DNA of 64,000 nucleotides. Origin: a bacterium (lineage in GTDB: Bacteria; Oederibacteriota; Muellerivitia; Muellerivitales; Muellerivitaceae). Every line of letters starts with the position of its first letter. Position 1 is the stretch's first letter. The notes beneath the pieces were generated by a model, which saw only the letters and a list, made by a program, of their open reading frames with translations, searched no databases and was not told the DNA's origin. Below, one piece after another: positions 57,266 to 64,000 of the stretch. The translations under genes and the position numbers were made by a program. The stretch spans positions 20,094-84,093 of the forward strand of contig DASZRK010000015.1 of assembly GCA_035549195.1 (NCBI GenBank), in the 5' to 3' direction.

Positions 57266-57293
57266 TTCGTTTGTCGCTCAATTCCCCTATAAT
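57266..57293 (+). promoter_or_regulatory. Probable promoter of the SRP RNA gene
   Basis: TTCGTT (57266) and TATAAT (57288-57293) are spaced by 16 nt. The -10 is a perfect consensus. Transcription would begin near 57300, about 48 nt before the mature RNA, which implies 5' processing. The 177-bp gap from tRNA-Arg to the RNA holds nothing else I can support. Confidence 0.55.
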
Positions 57294-57347
57294 CCCCCTC
57301 CCACGTACGGATTGGAAAAGGTTCTTTCGTTCCGTTACGATGAATGC

Positions 57348-57472
57348 CCACCCCGGCGCGGGAGTCGGGTCCTATACGGCGATGCGGCCCCAACTCCGCT
57401 AGGTCCGGAAGGAAGCAACGGTCAGGTCGATGTTCGGGTGTTATAGGTCACCTGGCTCCCGCGACGGGGTGG
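57348..57472 (+). ncRNA. ffs: Signal recognition particle RNA (4.5S type)
   Basis: The invariant domain IV sequence AGGTCCGGAAGGAAGCAAC is present, and the ends pair (CACCCCG...GCGGGAG with CTCCCGC...CGGGGTG) to form the rod. Length of about 125 nt fits the small bacterial SRP RNA. It binds Ffh and targets membrane proteins. It precedes dnaX, as in many bacteria with the order ffs-dnaX-ybaB-recR. Confidence 0.95.
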
Positions 57473-57489
57473 AGCCACCCCCTCCAGGG

Positions 57490-57596
57490 GTGAATTCTTA
57501 ATGCTTAATTCTTAGTTTTTAATGCCGGTGATTTCCGCGAAGCGGAAATTTCCATCATTCAAAATTCAACATCCACAATTCAAAATTGAGGTTTTC
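57490..57596. repeat. AT-rich repeat-like leader between SRP RNA and dnaX
   Basis: The region is built from AATTCTTAATGCTTAATTC and AATTCAAAATTCAAC-type units around a perfect ATTTCCGC-GAA-GCGGAAAT hairpin. Similar AATTAAGAATTC words occur at about 36042-36070 after the PII gene start. It looks like a decayed intergenic repeat. It contains the GAGG ribosome site of dnaX at its end. Confidence 0.4.
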
Positions 57597-57598
57597 GA

Positions 57599-59320
57599 AT
57601 GTCTCCACAGGTCATGGCCTTGAAATGGCGCCCCCAGACCTTCGCCGACATGGTGGGCCAGGAGCACATCACCCGCACCCTCCAGAACGCCATGCGCACC
57701 AACCGGGTGGCCCACGCCTACATCTTCGCCGGGCCCCGGGGGGTCGGGAAGACCACCACCGCCCGCATCTTCGCCAAGGCCCTCAACTGCCGTAACCCGA
57801 AGGACCTGGAACCCTGCAACGCCTGCGACCTCTGCGAGGAGGTCAATTCGGGCACGTCGCTGGACATCATCGAGATCGACGCCGCTTCGGTGAACGGCAT
57901 CGACGCCATCCGGGACCTGCAGCAACGGGTGGCCAACTCCCCCGCCAAGAGCAAGTACAAGGTCTATATCTTCGACGAAGCCCACCGCATCTCGAAGGCC
58001 GCCTTCGACGCCTTCCTGAAGACGCTGGAGGAACCGCCCGAGCACGTCATCTTCATCCTGGCCTCCACCGAGATCCACCAGTTCCCCGCCACCGTGCAGT
58101 CGCGCTGCCAGCGCTTCGAGTTCCGTTCCATGTCCCTGGAGACCCTGGTCAAGCAGCTCAAGCGCATCGCCGACTCCGAGAAGATCGAGATCGACGACAA
58201 GGCCCTCTACCAGGTGGCCCGCTCGGGCAACGGCTCCATGCGCGACGCCCAGCGGAACCTGGACCAGATGGTGGCCTTCTCGGGCAAGAAGGTGACCCTC
58301 GAGGACATCCGGGTGGTGCTGGGCACCATCGAGGAGGAGGTCTACCTGAAGCTCGTCGAGGCCGCCCTGGCCGAGGACGCGGCGACGGGCCTTTCGACCG
58401 TGCGCGGCGTGGTGGAAGGCGGCAAGGACCTGGGGTACTTCTTCAACGGCATCCTGGAGACCTACCGGCACCTGGCGGTGGCCAAGGCCCATCCCTCCGC
58501 CTCCCAGGCCCTCATCCCCCTTTCCAGCGATGAAGTGGCCCGCCTGGGCGAGTTCGCCGCCCGGATGTCCGAGGCCCAGATCCTTTCCTCCCTCCGCCTG
58601 CTGATCGAACAGGAGTGGGCGATGCGACATTCCTCCAACCCCCAGGTCATCCTGGAGACCCTGGTGCTGGAGCTCTGCCGCATGAAGGGACTGACCAGCG
58701 TCGGGGACCTCTTGAAGCAGGTCCAAAGCGGCGCGCCGGTCCAGGTCCCCGCTCCCCGGGCCGAGGCCCCGCGGTCTTCCGCGCCTGCGCCCGCCCCGAA
58801 ACCCGCCGCGCCGGCCGCGCCGCCCCCCCCGCCGGTGGGCGAGGCCGTGCTGGCGGTGGATGAGATCGAGGACCCGGTGGACGCGGAGAAGGACCCCCAC
58901 CTCGCCAAACTGAAGGCCCAATGGACCGAGTTCCTGGAGAAGGTGGGCGAGCAGAAGAAGGCCCTGCAAGGGGTGCTGGTGGATACGCGTGCCACCAAGA
59001 TGGACGGCGATACCCTGGTGCTGTCCTGCAAGAGCGGCTTCCACCAGGACCAGTTGTCCAAGCCCGAGAACAAGGCCCTGGTGGAGTCCGTCGTCGGGAG
59101 CCTCCTGGGCCGCAAGGTCACCCTGGTGGCCGTCCTTTCCCAGGCCGCGCCCGCCGCTTCCGCGCCCAAATCCTCCGGCCCCCGGGCCCCCAAGCCCCTC
59201 TCGGCCCCCGCAGTGGACGTGGAGAAGATCGAGAAGGACGAGCCCATCGTGGCCGCCGCCATGAAGATGTTCGGCGGCAAGATCGTGGAAGTGAAAAGAA
59301 ATTCCAATCCGAACAAGTAA
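57599..59320 (+). CDS. dnaX: DNA polymerase III subunit gamma/tau DnaX
   Basis: A 573-aa clamp-loader ATPase. Walker A is GPRGVGKTT, the zinc module is CNACDLC with an earlier Cys, Walker B is IFDEAHRIS, and the SRC motif is in VQSRCQRFEF. Residues about 375-430 are an Ala/Pro linker, followed by a C-terminal tau-like domain. I see no A-rich slippery heptamer near the linker, so production of a short gamma form by frameshifting is not indicated. GAGG lies 7 nt before the ATG. Confidence 0.96.
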   Translation: MSPQVMALKWRPQTFADMVGQEHITRTLQNAMRTNRVAHAYIFAGPRGVGKTTTARIFAKALNCRNPKDLEPCNACDLCEEVNSGTSLDIIEIDAASVNGIDAIRDLQQRVANSPAKSKYKVYIFDEAHRISKAAFDAFLKTLEEPPEHVIFILASTEIHQFPATVQSRCQRFEFRSMSLETLVKQLKRIADSEKIEIDDKALYQVARSGNGSMRDAQRNLDQMVAFSGKKVTLEDIRVVLGTIEEEVYLKLVEAALAEDAATGLSTVRGVVEGGKDLGYFFNGILETYRHLAVAKAHPSASQALIPLSSDEVARLGEFAARMSEAQILSSLRLLIEQEWAMRHSSNPQVILETLVLELCRMKGLTSVGDLLKQVQSGAPVQVPAPRAEAPRSSAPAPAPKPAAPAAPPPPPVGEAVLAVDEIEDPVDAEKDPHLAKLKAQWTEFLEKVGEQKKALQGVLVDTRATKMDGDTLVLSCKSGFHQDQLSKPENKALVESVVGSLLGRKVTLVAVLSQAAPAASAPKSSGPRAPKPLSAPAVDVEKIEKDEPIVAAAMKMFGGKIVEVKRNSNPNK

Positions 59321-59426
59321 AAGAAGTTTCTTTTCATGGCGGGGAGCCGCGCCGATCGGCGCGTTCGGTGACCCGGCCATCCCGGCCCGACATTCCAGGA
59401 CCGATCCTCGGAAGTGACGGCCCGGT

Positions 59427-61097
59427 CTAACGGACCGAACGCAGCGAAAAGACCTTGAAGTATCCCCCGTCATAGGCCTTCACGGCCCGGACCTTCAGGC
59501 CGTAGCGTTCCTGCAAATAGACCGCCAGATGGACCCCCTCCTCGGGCGAACAGTTCAGGAGCACCCTGGGGTTGTCCACCAGCCCCTTCCCGAAATCCTC
59601 CAAACCGTATTCCTTCAGGAGGCCCGCCTGGGCCGGGCTCCGTTGGGAGGAACTCATCAGGAACAGATGGAAGGGCCGGAATCGCTCCAGGTCGTCGAAA
59701 GCATTGACCGCTTCCAAGGGAAAATCCCACAGCACGATCAGGCGGTCCCCGAGGCTTTCCATCCCCTTCAAGCTCTCGTCGAACCTTGCCTCGACCGACC
59801 GCCGCTGGAGGTTCTGGACCCGGAAATCCAGGAGTTCCCGGACCGAAAGAAAGGCCAGTCCGATCATAAAAAGGGCCCCCAACCGGTGACGCCAACCCCA
59901 CGCCTTCACCCCCCCCTTCGCCGGGAATTCGGCGAAATGGACGGCGGCCGAGACCAGGAAGACAAGGACCGGAAGGGTCACCCGGTCGGTGGCTTTGAGC
60001 CAATAGAGCAGGACGGCCAATGCCAGGAAGACCGTTCCCCAAAGGGAAAGAAGGGGTCGGATCCGTCCCCGGCCGCAAAAAAGGGAGAGGCCGAGGGCCC
60101 AGAGCAGGATCCGAAGGTCCCAGTGGGAAGAAAGCAGATCGCCCCAGGAGGAATAGGCCCCGTATTTGGCGCCCAAACCCCAGCGCGGGAACCTTTCGTT
60201 CAGGAGCTTGAGGTTCTCCGTGGAGAACTTCACCGGATCCATCCAATACCAATTCTTGAAAAGCCAGAGGTCGTTCGCGGACCAACCCGCCTTTTCGAAG
60301 GCGGCCCGGGTGGCGTCGTCATAACGGGCGGACCGGTATTCGTTCAGCCCGTCCGCTTCCCTGTGAAAGGCCCAGAAGGCCTTCCATTCGGGGGAGCGGG
60401 AAAGATGGATCGCATGGAACGTCTGGCCGGCGGCGACCAAGAAGGCGAAGGGGACCAACCAGCGTAAATAGAGGGACCGTTCCTTCGGGCGGGGCGTTCC
60501 CCCCCAGGACGGGATGAACAAGGGGGCCGCCAGGAAAAGACCCAGCCAAAGCGCTTGCGGCCGCAGGAGGAAGGCGGCCCCGAAAAGGACCAGGGCCAGG
60601 AAGATCATGCCGGTCTTGGGAGCTCTTTCCCGCGTCTCGAAGGAGGAAAGCAGGAGCCAGACGCCCGACTGGACGGACAGGATGGAGACGATGTTGAACT
60701 GGAGGAACAGGAAGAAAAGGGAATAAACACAGACCAGGGCCAGCAGGAAAAGAACGGCCCGTTCCTTCGGACGGGGCCTCGAGACCTCGGCCCAAAAGAG
60801 TCCCGTCAGGGCCAGGGCCTGGAGACCGTACAGGGACCATCCGAACCACGGCGCGTGCGGGGCCCAGGCGTAAAGCCGCTCGAAGAAGATCCCCAGGAGC
60901 GCGTTGGAACCTTCGAAGAGGTCCGAGTGGACGCCCCCACTGCCGAAACCCTTGGCCATCAACACCTTGAGGATGTCGTCGTTGACCAGGTAGTAGGGCC
61001 GGAAGAGGACCCACTGAAGCACGAACCACGGGAGCAGGGCCAGGGCGGCGGCGAGGGCCTTGGAACGGGGCGGGGAAAAAAGGGGGGAAAAGCGCAT
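59427..61097 (-). CDS. Polytopic membrane protein (GT-C-like), unknown function, antisense between dnaX and ybaB
   Basis: A 556-aa protein with about 10-11 helices. The first loop reads YYLVNDDILKVLMAKG, with an acidic pair as in GT-C glycosyltransferases, and a C-terminal soluble part of about 110 residues follows. No strong family signature is visible. The ATG at 61097 lacks a ribosome site; TTATAC 13 nt upstream could be a -10 box giving an almost leaderless message. It interrupts the conserved order dnaX-ybaB-recR. Confidence 0.65.
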   Translation of the reverse strand: MRFSPLFSPPRSKALAAALALLPWFVLQWVLFRPYYLVNDDILKVLMAKGFGSGGVHSDLFEGSNALLGIFFERLYAWAPHAPWFGWSLYGLQALALTGLFWAEVSRPRPKERAVLFLLALVCVYSLFFLFLQFNIVSILSVQSGVWLLLSSFETRERAPKTGMIFLALVLFGAAFLLRPQALWLGLFLAAPLFIPSWGGTPRPKERSLYLRWLVPFAFLVAAGQTFHAIHLSRSPEWKAFWAFHREADGLNEYRSARYDDATRAAFEKAGWSANDLWLFKNWYWMDPVKFSTENLKLLNERFPRWGLGAKYGAYSSWGDLLSSHWDLRILLWALGLSLFCGRGRIRPLLSLWGTVFLALAVLLYWLKATDRVTLPVLVFLVSAAVHFAEFPAKGGVKAWGWRHRLGALFMIGLAFLSVRELLDFRVQNLQRRSVEARFDESLKGMESLGDRLIVLWDFPLEAVNAFDDLERFRPFHLFLMSSSQRSPAQAGLLKEYGLEDFGKGLVDNPRVLLNCSPEEGVHLAVYLQERYGLKVRAVKAYDGGYFKVFSLRSVR

Positions 61098-61161
61098 CGG
61101 TTTTAGGGTATAACAAAGTCCCTCGGAAGGCCTATCCAATTCTTCCGGGAAGGAACATCCC

Positions 61162-61464
61162 ATGTTCGACATGATCCGCCAGGCGCAGGTCCTCAAGGAA
61201 AAGATGGCCCAGTTCCAGAAGGAATTGGAGGCCCAGAGCTTCACCGGCACCGCCGGGGACGGCGCCGTGACCGTCACGGTGAACGGCAAGCATGAGGTCC
61301 GGTCGGTCATGATCGACCCCAGGACCGCCGCCTCGGGTGACGGGGCCATGATCGCCGACTTGGTCAAGACCGCCCTCAACGACGCCGGGAGCCAGGTGAA
61401 CAAGAAACTGAAGGAAGAGGTCGGCAAAATGACCGGCGGCCTCATCCCCCCGGGCCTCCTTTAA
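61162..61464 (+). CDS. ybaB: Nucleoid-associated protein YbaB/EbfC
   Basis: A 100-aa protein of the YbaB/EbfC family (MFDMIRQAQVLKEKMAQFQ, EVRSVMIDP, GGLIPPGLL). It binds DNA as a dimer. It stands 9 nt before recR, the classical pairing. Confidence 0.93.
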   Translation: MFDMIRQAQVLKEKMAQFQKELEAQSFTGTAGDGAVTVTVNGKHEVRSVMIDPRTAASGDGAMIADLVKTALNDAGSQVNKKLKEEVGKMTGGLIPPGLL

Positions 61465-61473
61465 GGGTCCCCC

Positions 61474-62076
61474 TTGCCCGAATATCCCCCCTCCCTCGAA
61501 CGGTTGCTCCACGAACTGACCAAACTGCCCGGTATCGGCCCCCGGACCGCCCAGCGGCTGGCCTTCCACCTGCTCAAGCAACCCACCGACCTGTCCCGCG
61601 CCCTCGCCTCCGCCCTGGTGGACGCCCGCACCCGCCTTCACCCCTGCCAGGACTGCTTCAACCTGACCGAGGAGACCCTTTGCCACATCTGCCGCATGAC
61701 GACCCGGGACAAGACCTCCCTGCTCGTGGTGGAGGACCCCAGCGACGTGGTGGCCTTCGAGCGCACCCATGAATACCACGGCCATTACCATGTCTTGGGC
61801 GGGACCCTCTCGCCCCTGGAGGGCCGCGGGCCCCAGGACCTGACCTTGGACGCCCTGGTGGCGCGGATCAAGAAGAGCGGTTTCTTCAAGGAAGTGATCG
61901 TGGCCACCGACCCCACGGTGGAAGGCGACTCGACGGCCCTCTATATCCAGCAGCTCTTGAAAAGCCTTCCCGTGAAGGTCACCCGCCTGGCCCGGGGGCT
62001 CCCCTCCGGCGGCGATGTGGAATATGCGGACGAGACAACCCTCCTCAAAGCGCTCGAGGGACGCCGAGAAATATAG
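61474..62076 (+). CDS. recR: Recombination mediator protein RecR
   Basis: A 200-aa RecR. It has the helix-hairpin-helix LPGIGPRTAQRLAFHLL, the four-Cys zinc finger (CQDC and CHIC), a Toprim domain (LLVVEDPSDVVAFERT) and the Walker-like end ARGLPSGGDVEYADE. The start is TTG at 61474. Its last 15 codons are repeated downstream (see repeat at 62126). Confidence 0.95.
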   Translation: MPEYPPSLERLLHELTKLPGIGPRTAQRLAFHLLKQPTDLSRALASALVDARTRLHPCQDCFNLTEETLCHICRMTTRDKTSLLVVEDPSDVVAFERTHEYHGHYHVLGGTLSPLEGRGPQDLTLDALVARIKKSGFFKEVIVATDPTVEGDSTALYIQQLLKSLPVKVTRLARGLPSGGDVEYADETTLLKALEGRREI

Positions 62077-62262
62077 CGGTTGTCCCAGTGCCGTATTCCA
62101 TTTGGTTTTCGGTATAAAAACAGCACGAGACGACTTTACTGAAGGCCCTCGAGGGCCGAAGAGAGATATAAGGCGTCTCTGTGCTGTACGCCTATTGTCT
62201 TTATATAAGAACAGTATGAGACGACCTGGTTGAAGGCCCTGAAGCCGCCGGAAACTGTGGCC
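62031..62262 (+). repeat. Tandem degenerate repeats of the recR 3' end
   Basis: The recR tail begins at 62031 (CGAGACAAC, encoding ETTLLKALEGRREI). A second copy at 62126-62172 encodes the same ETTLLKALEGRREI followed by a stop. A third, decayed copy begins at 62217 (TGAGACGACCTGG, ETTWLKAL). Repeat spacing is about 95 and 91 bp. The spacers share GTATAAAAACAG- and ATATAAGAACAG-type words. The 230-bp gap after recR is filled by this array. Confidence 0.8.
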
Positions 62263-62307
62263 CCGGCGTAGCACCGGCCCCTGGAACCGCGTCCAAAAGA
62301 AGACCTG

Positions 62308-62709
62308 ATGGGAACCTTCCAACGAACCATCCTGCTGATCCTCACCCTGGCCGAACCCTTGGCGGCGCTGGAACCATCGCCCACGCCCACCCATCCTCCC
62401 AAGCCCCGGAAGACCCCTCTTTCCCTTTTCCGGAAACCCACGCCCGACCCGACCCGGCCCCAACCCGGGTCCTTCGGCTATTCGGAGGTGCCATGGGTCA
62501 CGGGATTGGGTTGGAGCACTCCTGACGACTTCAGGGATTTCATCCAGGAAACCTGCGGCGTTCCGAAAAAGAAGCCCACCGAGGACGAAAAGGTCTTCGG
62601 GCTCTTGGGAACGGCGATGGGAACAGCCTTCGCGGGAGTGGCGGCGGTCCAATGGCTGGACGCGCAGGGCAAGAAGGCGCCGGAAAAGGGGCCCGAAAAG
62701 AAAAAATGA
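62308..62709 (+). CDS. Secreted Pro-rich hypothetical protein
   Basis: A 133-aa protein with a signal peptide (TILLILTLAEPLAALE), a Pro/Thr-rich segment, and a C-terminal hydrophobic stretch (LLGTAMGTAFAGVAAV) before a Lys-rich tail. The ribosome site is weak (GAAGACC). I do not recognise it. Confidence 0.5.
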   Translation: MGTFQRTILLILTLAEPLAALEPSPTPTHPPKPRKTPLSLFRKPTPDPTRPQPGSFGYSEVPWVTGLGWSTPDDFRDFIQETCGVPKKKPTEDEKVFGLLGTAMGTAFAGVAAVQWLDAQGKKAPEKGPEKKK

Positions 62710-62745
62710 ACCGGATCGCCTTGGGGGGACCAGGACTTCCTTAGT

Positions 62746-64000
62746 TCATTTGTCCCTGGACCAAGGGCGCCGGTCCTTGGGACCTTCTTCCCCTTCCTTC
62801 TTGTCCTCTTTTTCCTTCGGATCATCCTTCTTCTTCCAACGGTCCCGGAGCCCTTTCTCTTTGGACTCGGTCTGGGTCTTCTCATCCTTCGCGGATCCTT
62901 TTTCCATCTTCCGGTCCTTCGGGGCGAACAACTTCCTCAGGCCCTCCCGGCGGCCGGGTCCTTGGACCCCTTCTTCCTTTTTCTCGCCCGCTTCTTTCCC
63001 CTGGTCCGGGGGCTGTCGTTGGAACAAGGGCTTCCGGGACCCGTCCTTCCGGCGCCCCAAGGGCCCGGGTCGACGGTCCTTCACCTCGCCAGGACCGTTC
63101 CCCGGACGGTGGTCCTGAAAGCGGCGCTGAAGCGGTCCTGGACCCCTTTTTTCCGGCGCGATCCCCCGTCCCTGGGGACCCCGCCCGGGCTTTCCAGGAC
63201 GCGGTGCCCATCCTCCCGGCCGCCCGATGGCGCCCCGCAGGAACTTCAAGCGTTCGCGCCGGTCCGTCCCCTTCCACCGTTCCAGGACCTTGTGCCGTTC
63301 CTCCGGTGCCATGCCCCGGAAGCGGGCCAAGGCCGCCATACGCTCCTCGCGTCTTTTCTGGAACTGACCCTTCATGCCGAGCCAATGCTGATAACGGCCC
63401 TTCTCGGCCACGCCCAGGGAGCGCGAGGCCAGGAATTTCCTCGCCTTCCAGGAAAAAGCCCCATGGTGGCCCTCGGCGACCTTCTCCACCTTGTCCTGGT
63501 CCCGCATTTCCACCAGGCCGTGGAAGGTGTTCTCGTGCACCTCGTCCCCCTGCAGGAGGACCTCAAAACCCGTTCCCCGCACGCCGCAGACGACCCCGCC
63601 CGCGTCCACCTCGAAGGTGGAGTGGGATTGGCCCAGCTTCTCCACTTCCGAGAGCACCTTGCCTTTCAGGAGTTTCAAACGGCTCAGGAACCCGTTGTCC
63701 CCCTGCTTCTCCAACTGGGCGACCGTCACCTCGCTGTTCTCATCGACATGGAAGAGGGTGTTCTCATTGAGGGTGAGGGTGGCCTCCGAACCCGGGCCGG
63801 TCACGATCACGTCCCCCGGGTCCAGGACCAGGTCCTCTTCGGCCGTGACGGGCGCGCTGGAACCGTTCCGGACCAGGACCGATCCCTTGACCTCGTCGAA
63901 GACGTATTCGAGGCTGTCCCCGGGCAAGGCCTCGGGTGTGGCGGCCTGCACGAGCTGCGGCACAAGGGTGGGAACGGGGGTGGGATGGAGGATGGCGGGG
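62746..64000 (-). CDS. FecR-domain protein with Arg-rich C-terminal region (5' end outside the window)
   Basis: The frame is open to the window edge, so the N-terminus is missing. The first part is a FecR-like domain (SVLVRNGSSAPV, DVIVTGPGSEATLTL, STFEVDAGGVVCGVRGTGFEV). A middle segment (MAPEERHKVLERWKGTDRRE) resembles DUF3106-type proteins. The last 170 residues are low-complexity Arg, Gly, Lys and Pro, probably disordered. Some FecR-domain proteins bind peptidoglycan or act as surface structural proteins; without an adjacent sigma factor, iron signalling is not implied. Confidence 0.75.
   Translation of the reverse strand, partial: PAILHPTPVPTLVPQLVQAATPEALPGDSLEYVFDEVKGSVLVRNGSSAPVTAEEDLVLDPGDVIVTGPGSEATLTLNENTLFHVDENSEVTVAQLEKQGDNGFLSRLKLLKGKVLSEVEKLGQSHSTFEVDAGGVVCGVRGTGFEVLLQGDEVHENTFHGLVEMRDQDKVEKVAEGHHGAFSWKARKFLASRSLGVAEKGRYQHWLGMKGQFQKRREERMAALARFRGMAPEERHKVLERWKGTDRRERLKFLRGAIGRPGGWAPRPGKPGRGPQGRGIAPEKRGPGPLQRRFQDHRPGNGPGEVKDRRPGPLGRRKDGSRKPLFQRQPPDQGKEAGEKKEEGVQGPGRREGLRKLFAPKDRKMEKGSAKDEKTQTESKEKGLRDRWKKKDDPKEKEDKKEGEEGPKDRRPWSRDK

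Noticed and set aside
58700..58900. Programmed frameshift in dnaX producing a gamma subunit
   Set aside because: No A-rich slippery heptamer is present near the linker; only a C-rich run occurs.

Overview
The window is GC-rich bacterial chromosome with dense coding on both strands. No 16S rRNA is present and I cannot name the phylum. An outer membrane is implied by a TonB-ExbB-ExbD system with a TonB-dependent receptor and by a predicted beta-barrel protein. Two perfect or near-perfect sigma-54 (-24/-12) promoters, a Fur box and a c-di-AMP (ydaO-type) riboswitch are readable directly. The mixture of an outer membrane with a c-di-AMP-controlled KimA potassium transporter suggests an uncultured or poorly sampled lineage rather than a classical proteobacterium (inference).

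Layout. 1-4.1 kb: ammonium transporter with a sigma-54 promoter, then a Kef-type antiporter. 4.2-7.3 kb: ferritin-like protein, catalase-peroxidase KatG, and relic sequence from a second Kef gene. 7.3-14 kb: Fur-controlled iron operon on the minus strand (hemP, exbB, exbD, tonB, a small Cys protein, siderophore receptor, PiuC hydroxylase, PepSY membrane protein). 14-22 kb: surface-glycan cluster (GT2, methyltransferase, a GT2-YdjC deacetylase fusion, two large membrane glycosyltransferase-like proteins). 22-26.5 kb: AT-rich zinc-ribbon gene, an FN3/beta-barrel protein, and the riboswitch-controlled kimA. 26.6-35.6 kb: complete kdp potassium system with extra small ORFs at both ends, plus divergent kdpDE. 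35.6-41.5 kb: PII protein with a second ammonium transporter (sigma-54), a DsbD-alpha/redoxin pair, and a third ammonium transporter. 41.8-44.3 kb: a second, shortened KdpD/KdpE-like pair with a paralogue of the kdp-linked small protein. 44.4-55.6 kb: mixed genes (apparently dead beta-lactamase-fold protein, DinB-fold proteins, YciI, an AT-rich Fic protein, MetH, DUF486, TfoX-N, a CaCA exchanger). 55.7-57.5 kb: tRNA-Ser, tRNA-Ala and tRNA-Arg, a GIY-YIG gene embedded in degenerate tRNA-Ser copies, tadA, and the SRP RNA. 57.6-62.3 kb: dnaX, ybaB, recR, interrupted by an antisense membrane-protein gene. 62.3-64 kb: small secreted protein and a FecR-domain protein that runs off the end.

How the parts work together. 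Potassium handling dominates: Kef efflux, KimA and Kdp uptake, and two KdpDE-type sensors. Nitrogen uptake is the second theme, with three Amt proteins and one PII, two of the Amt promoters being sigma-54 type. The iron operon is a coherent siderophore/haem uptake unit under Fur. The 14-22 kb cluster resembles in logic the FlmF2-NaxD-FlmK amino-sugar lipid A pathway (GT2, YdjC deacetylase, ArnT-like transferase). The most unusual structure is the GIY-YIG gene whose end reads into tRNA-Ser-like sequence and which sits in a tandem array downstream of the intact tRNA-Ser.
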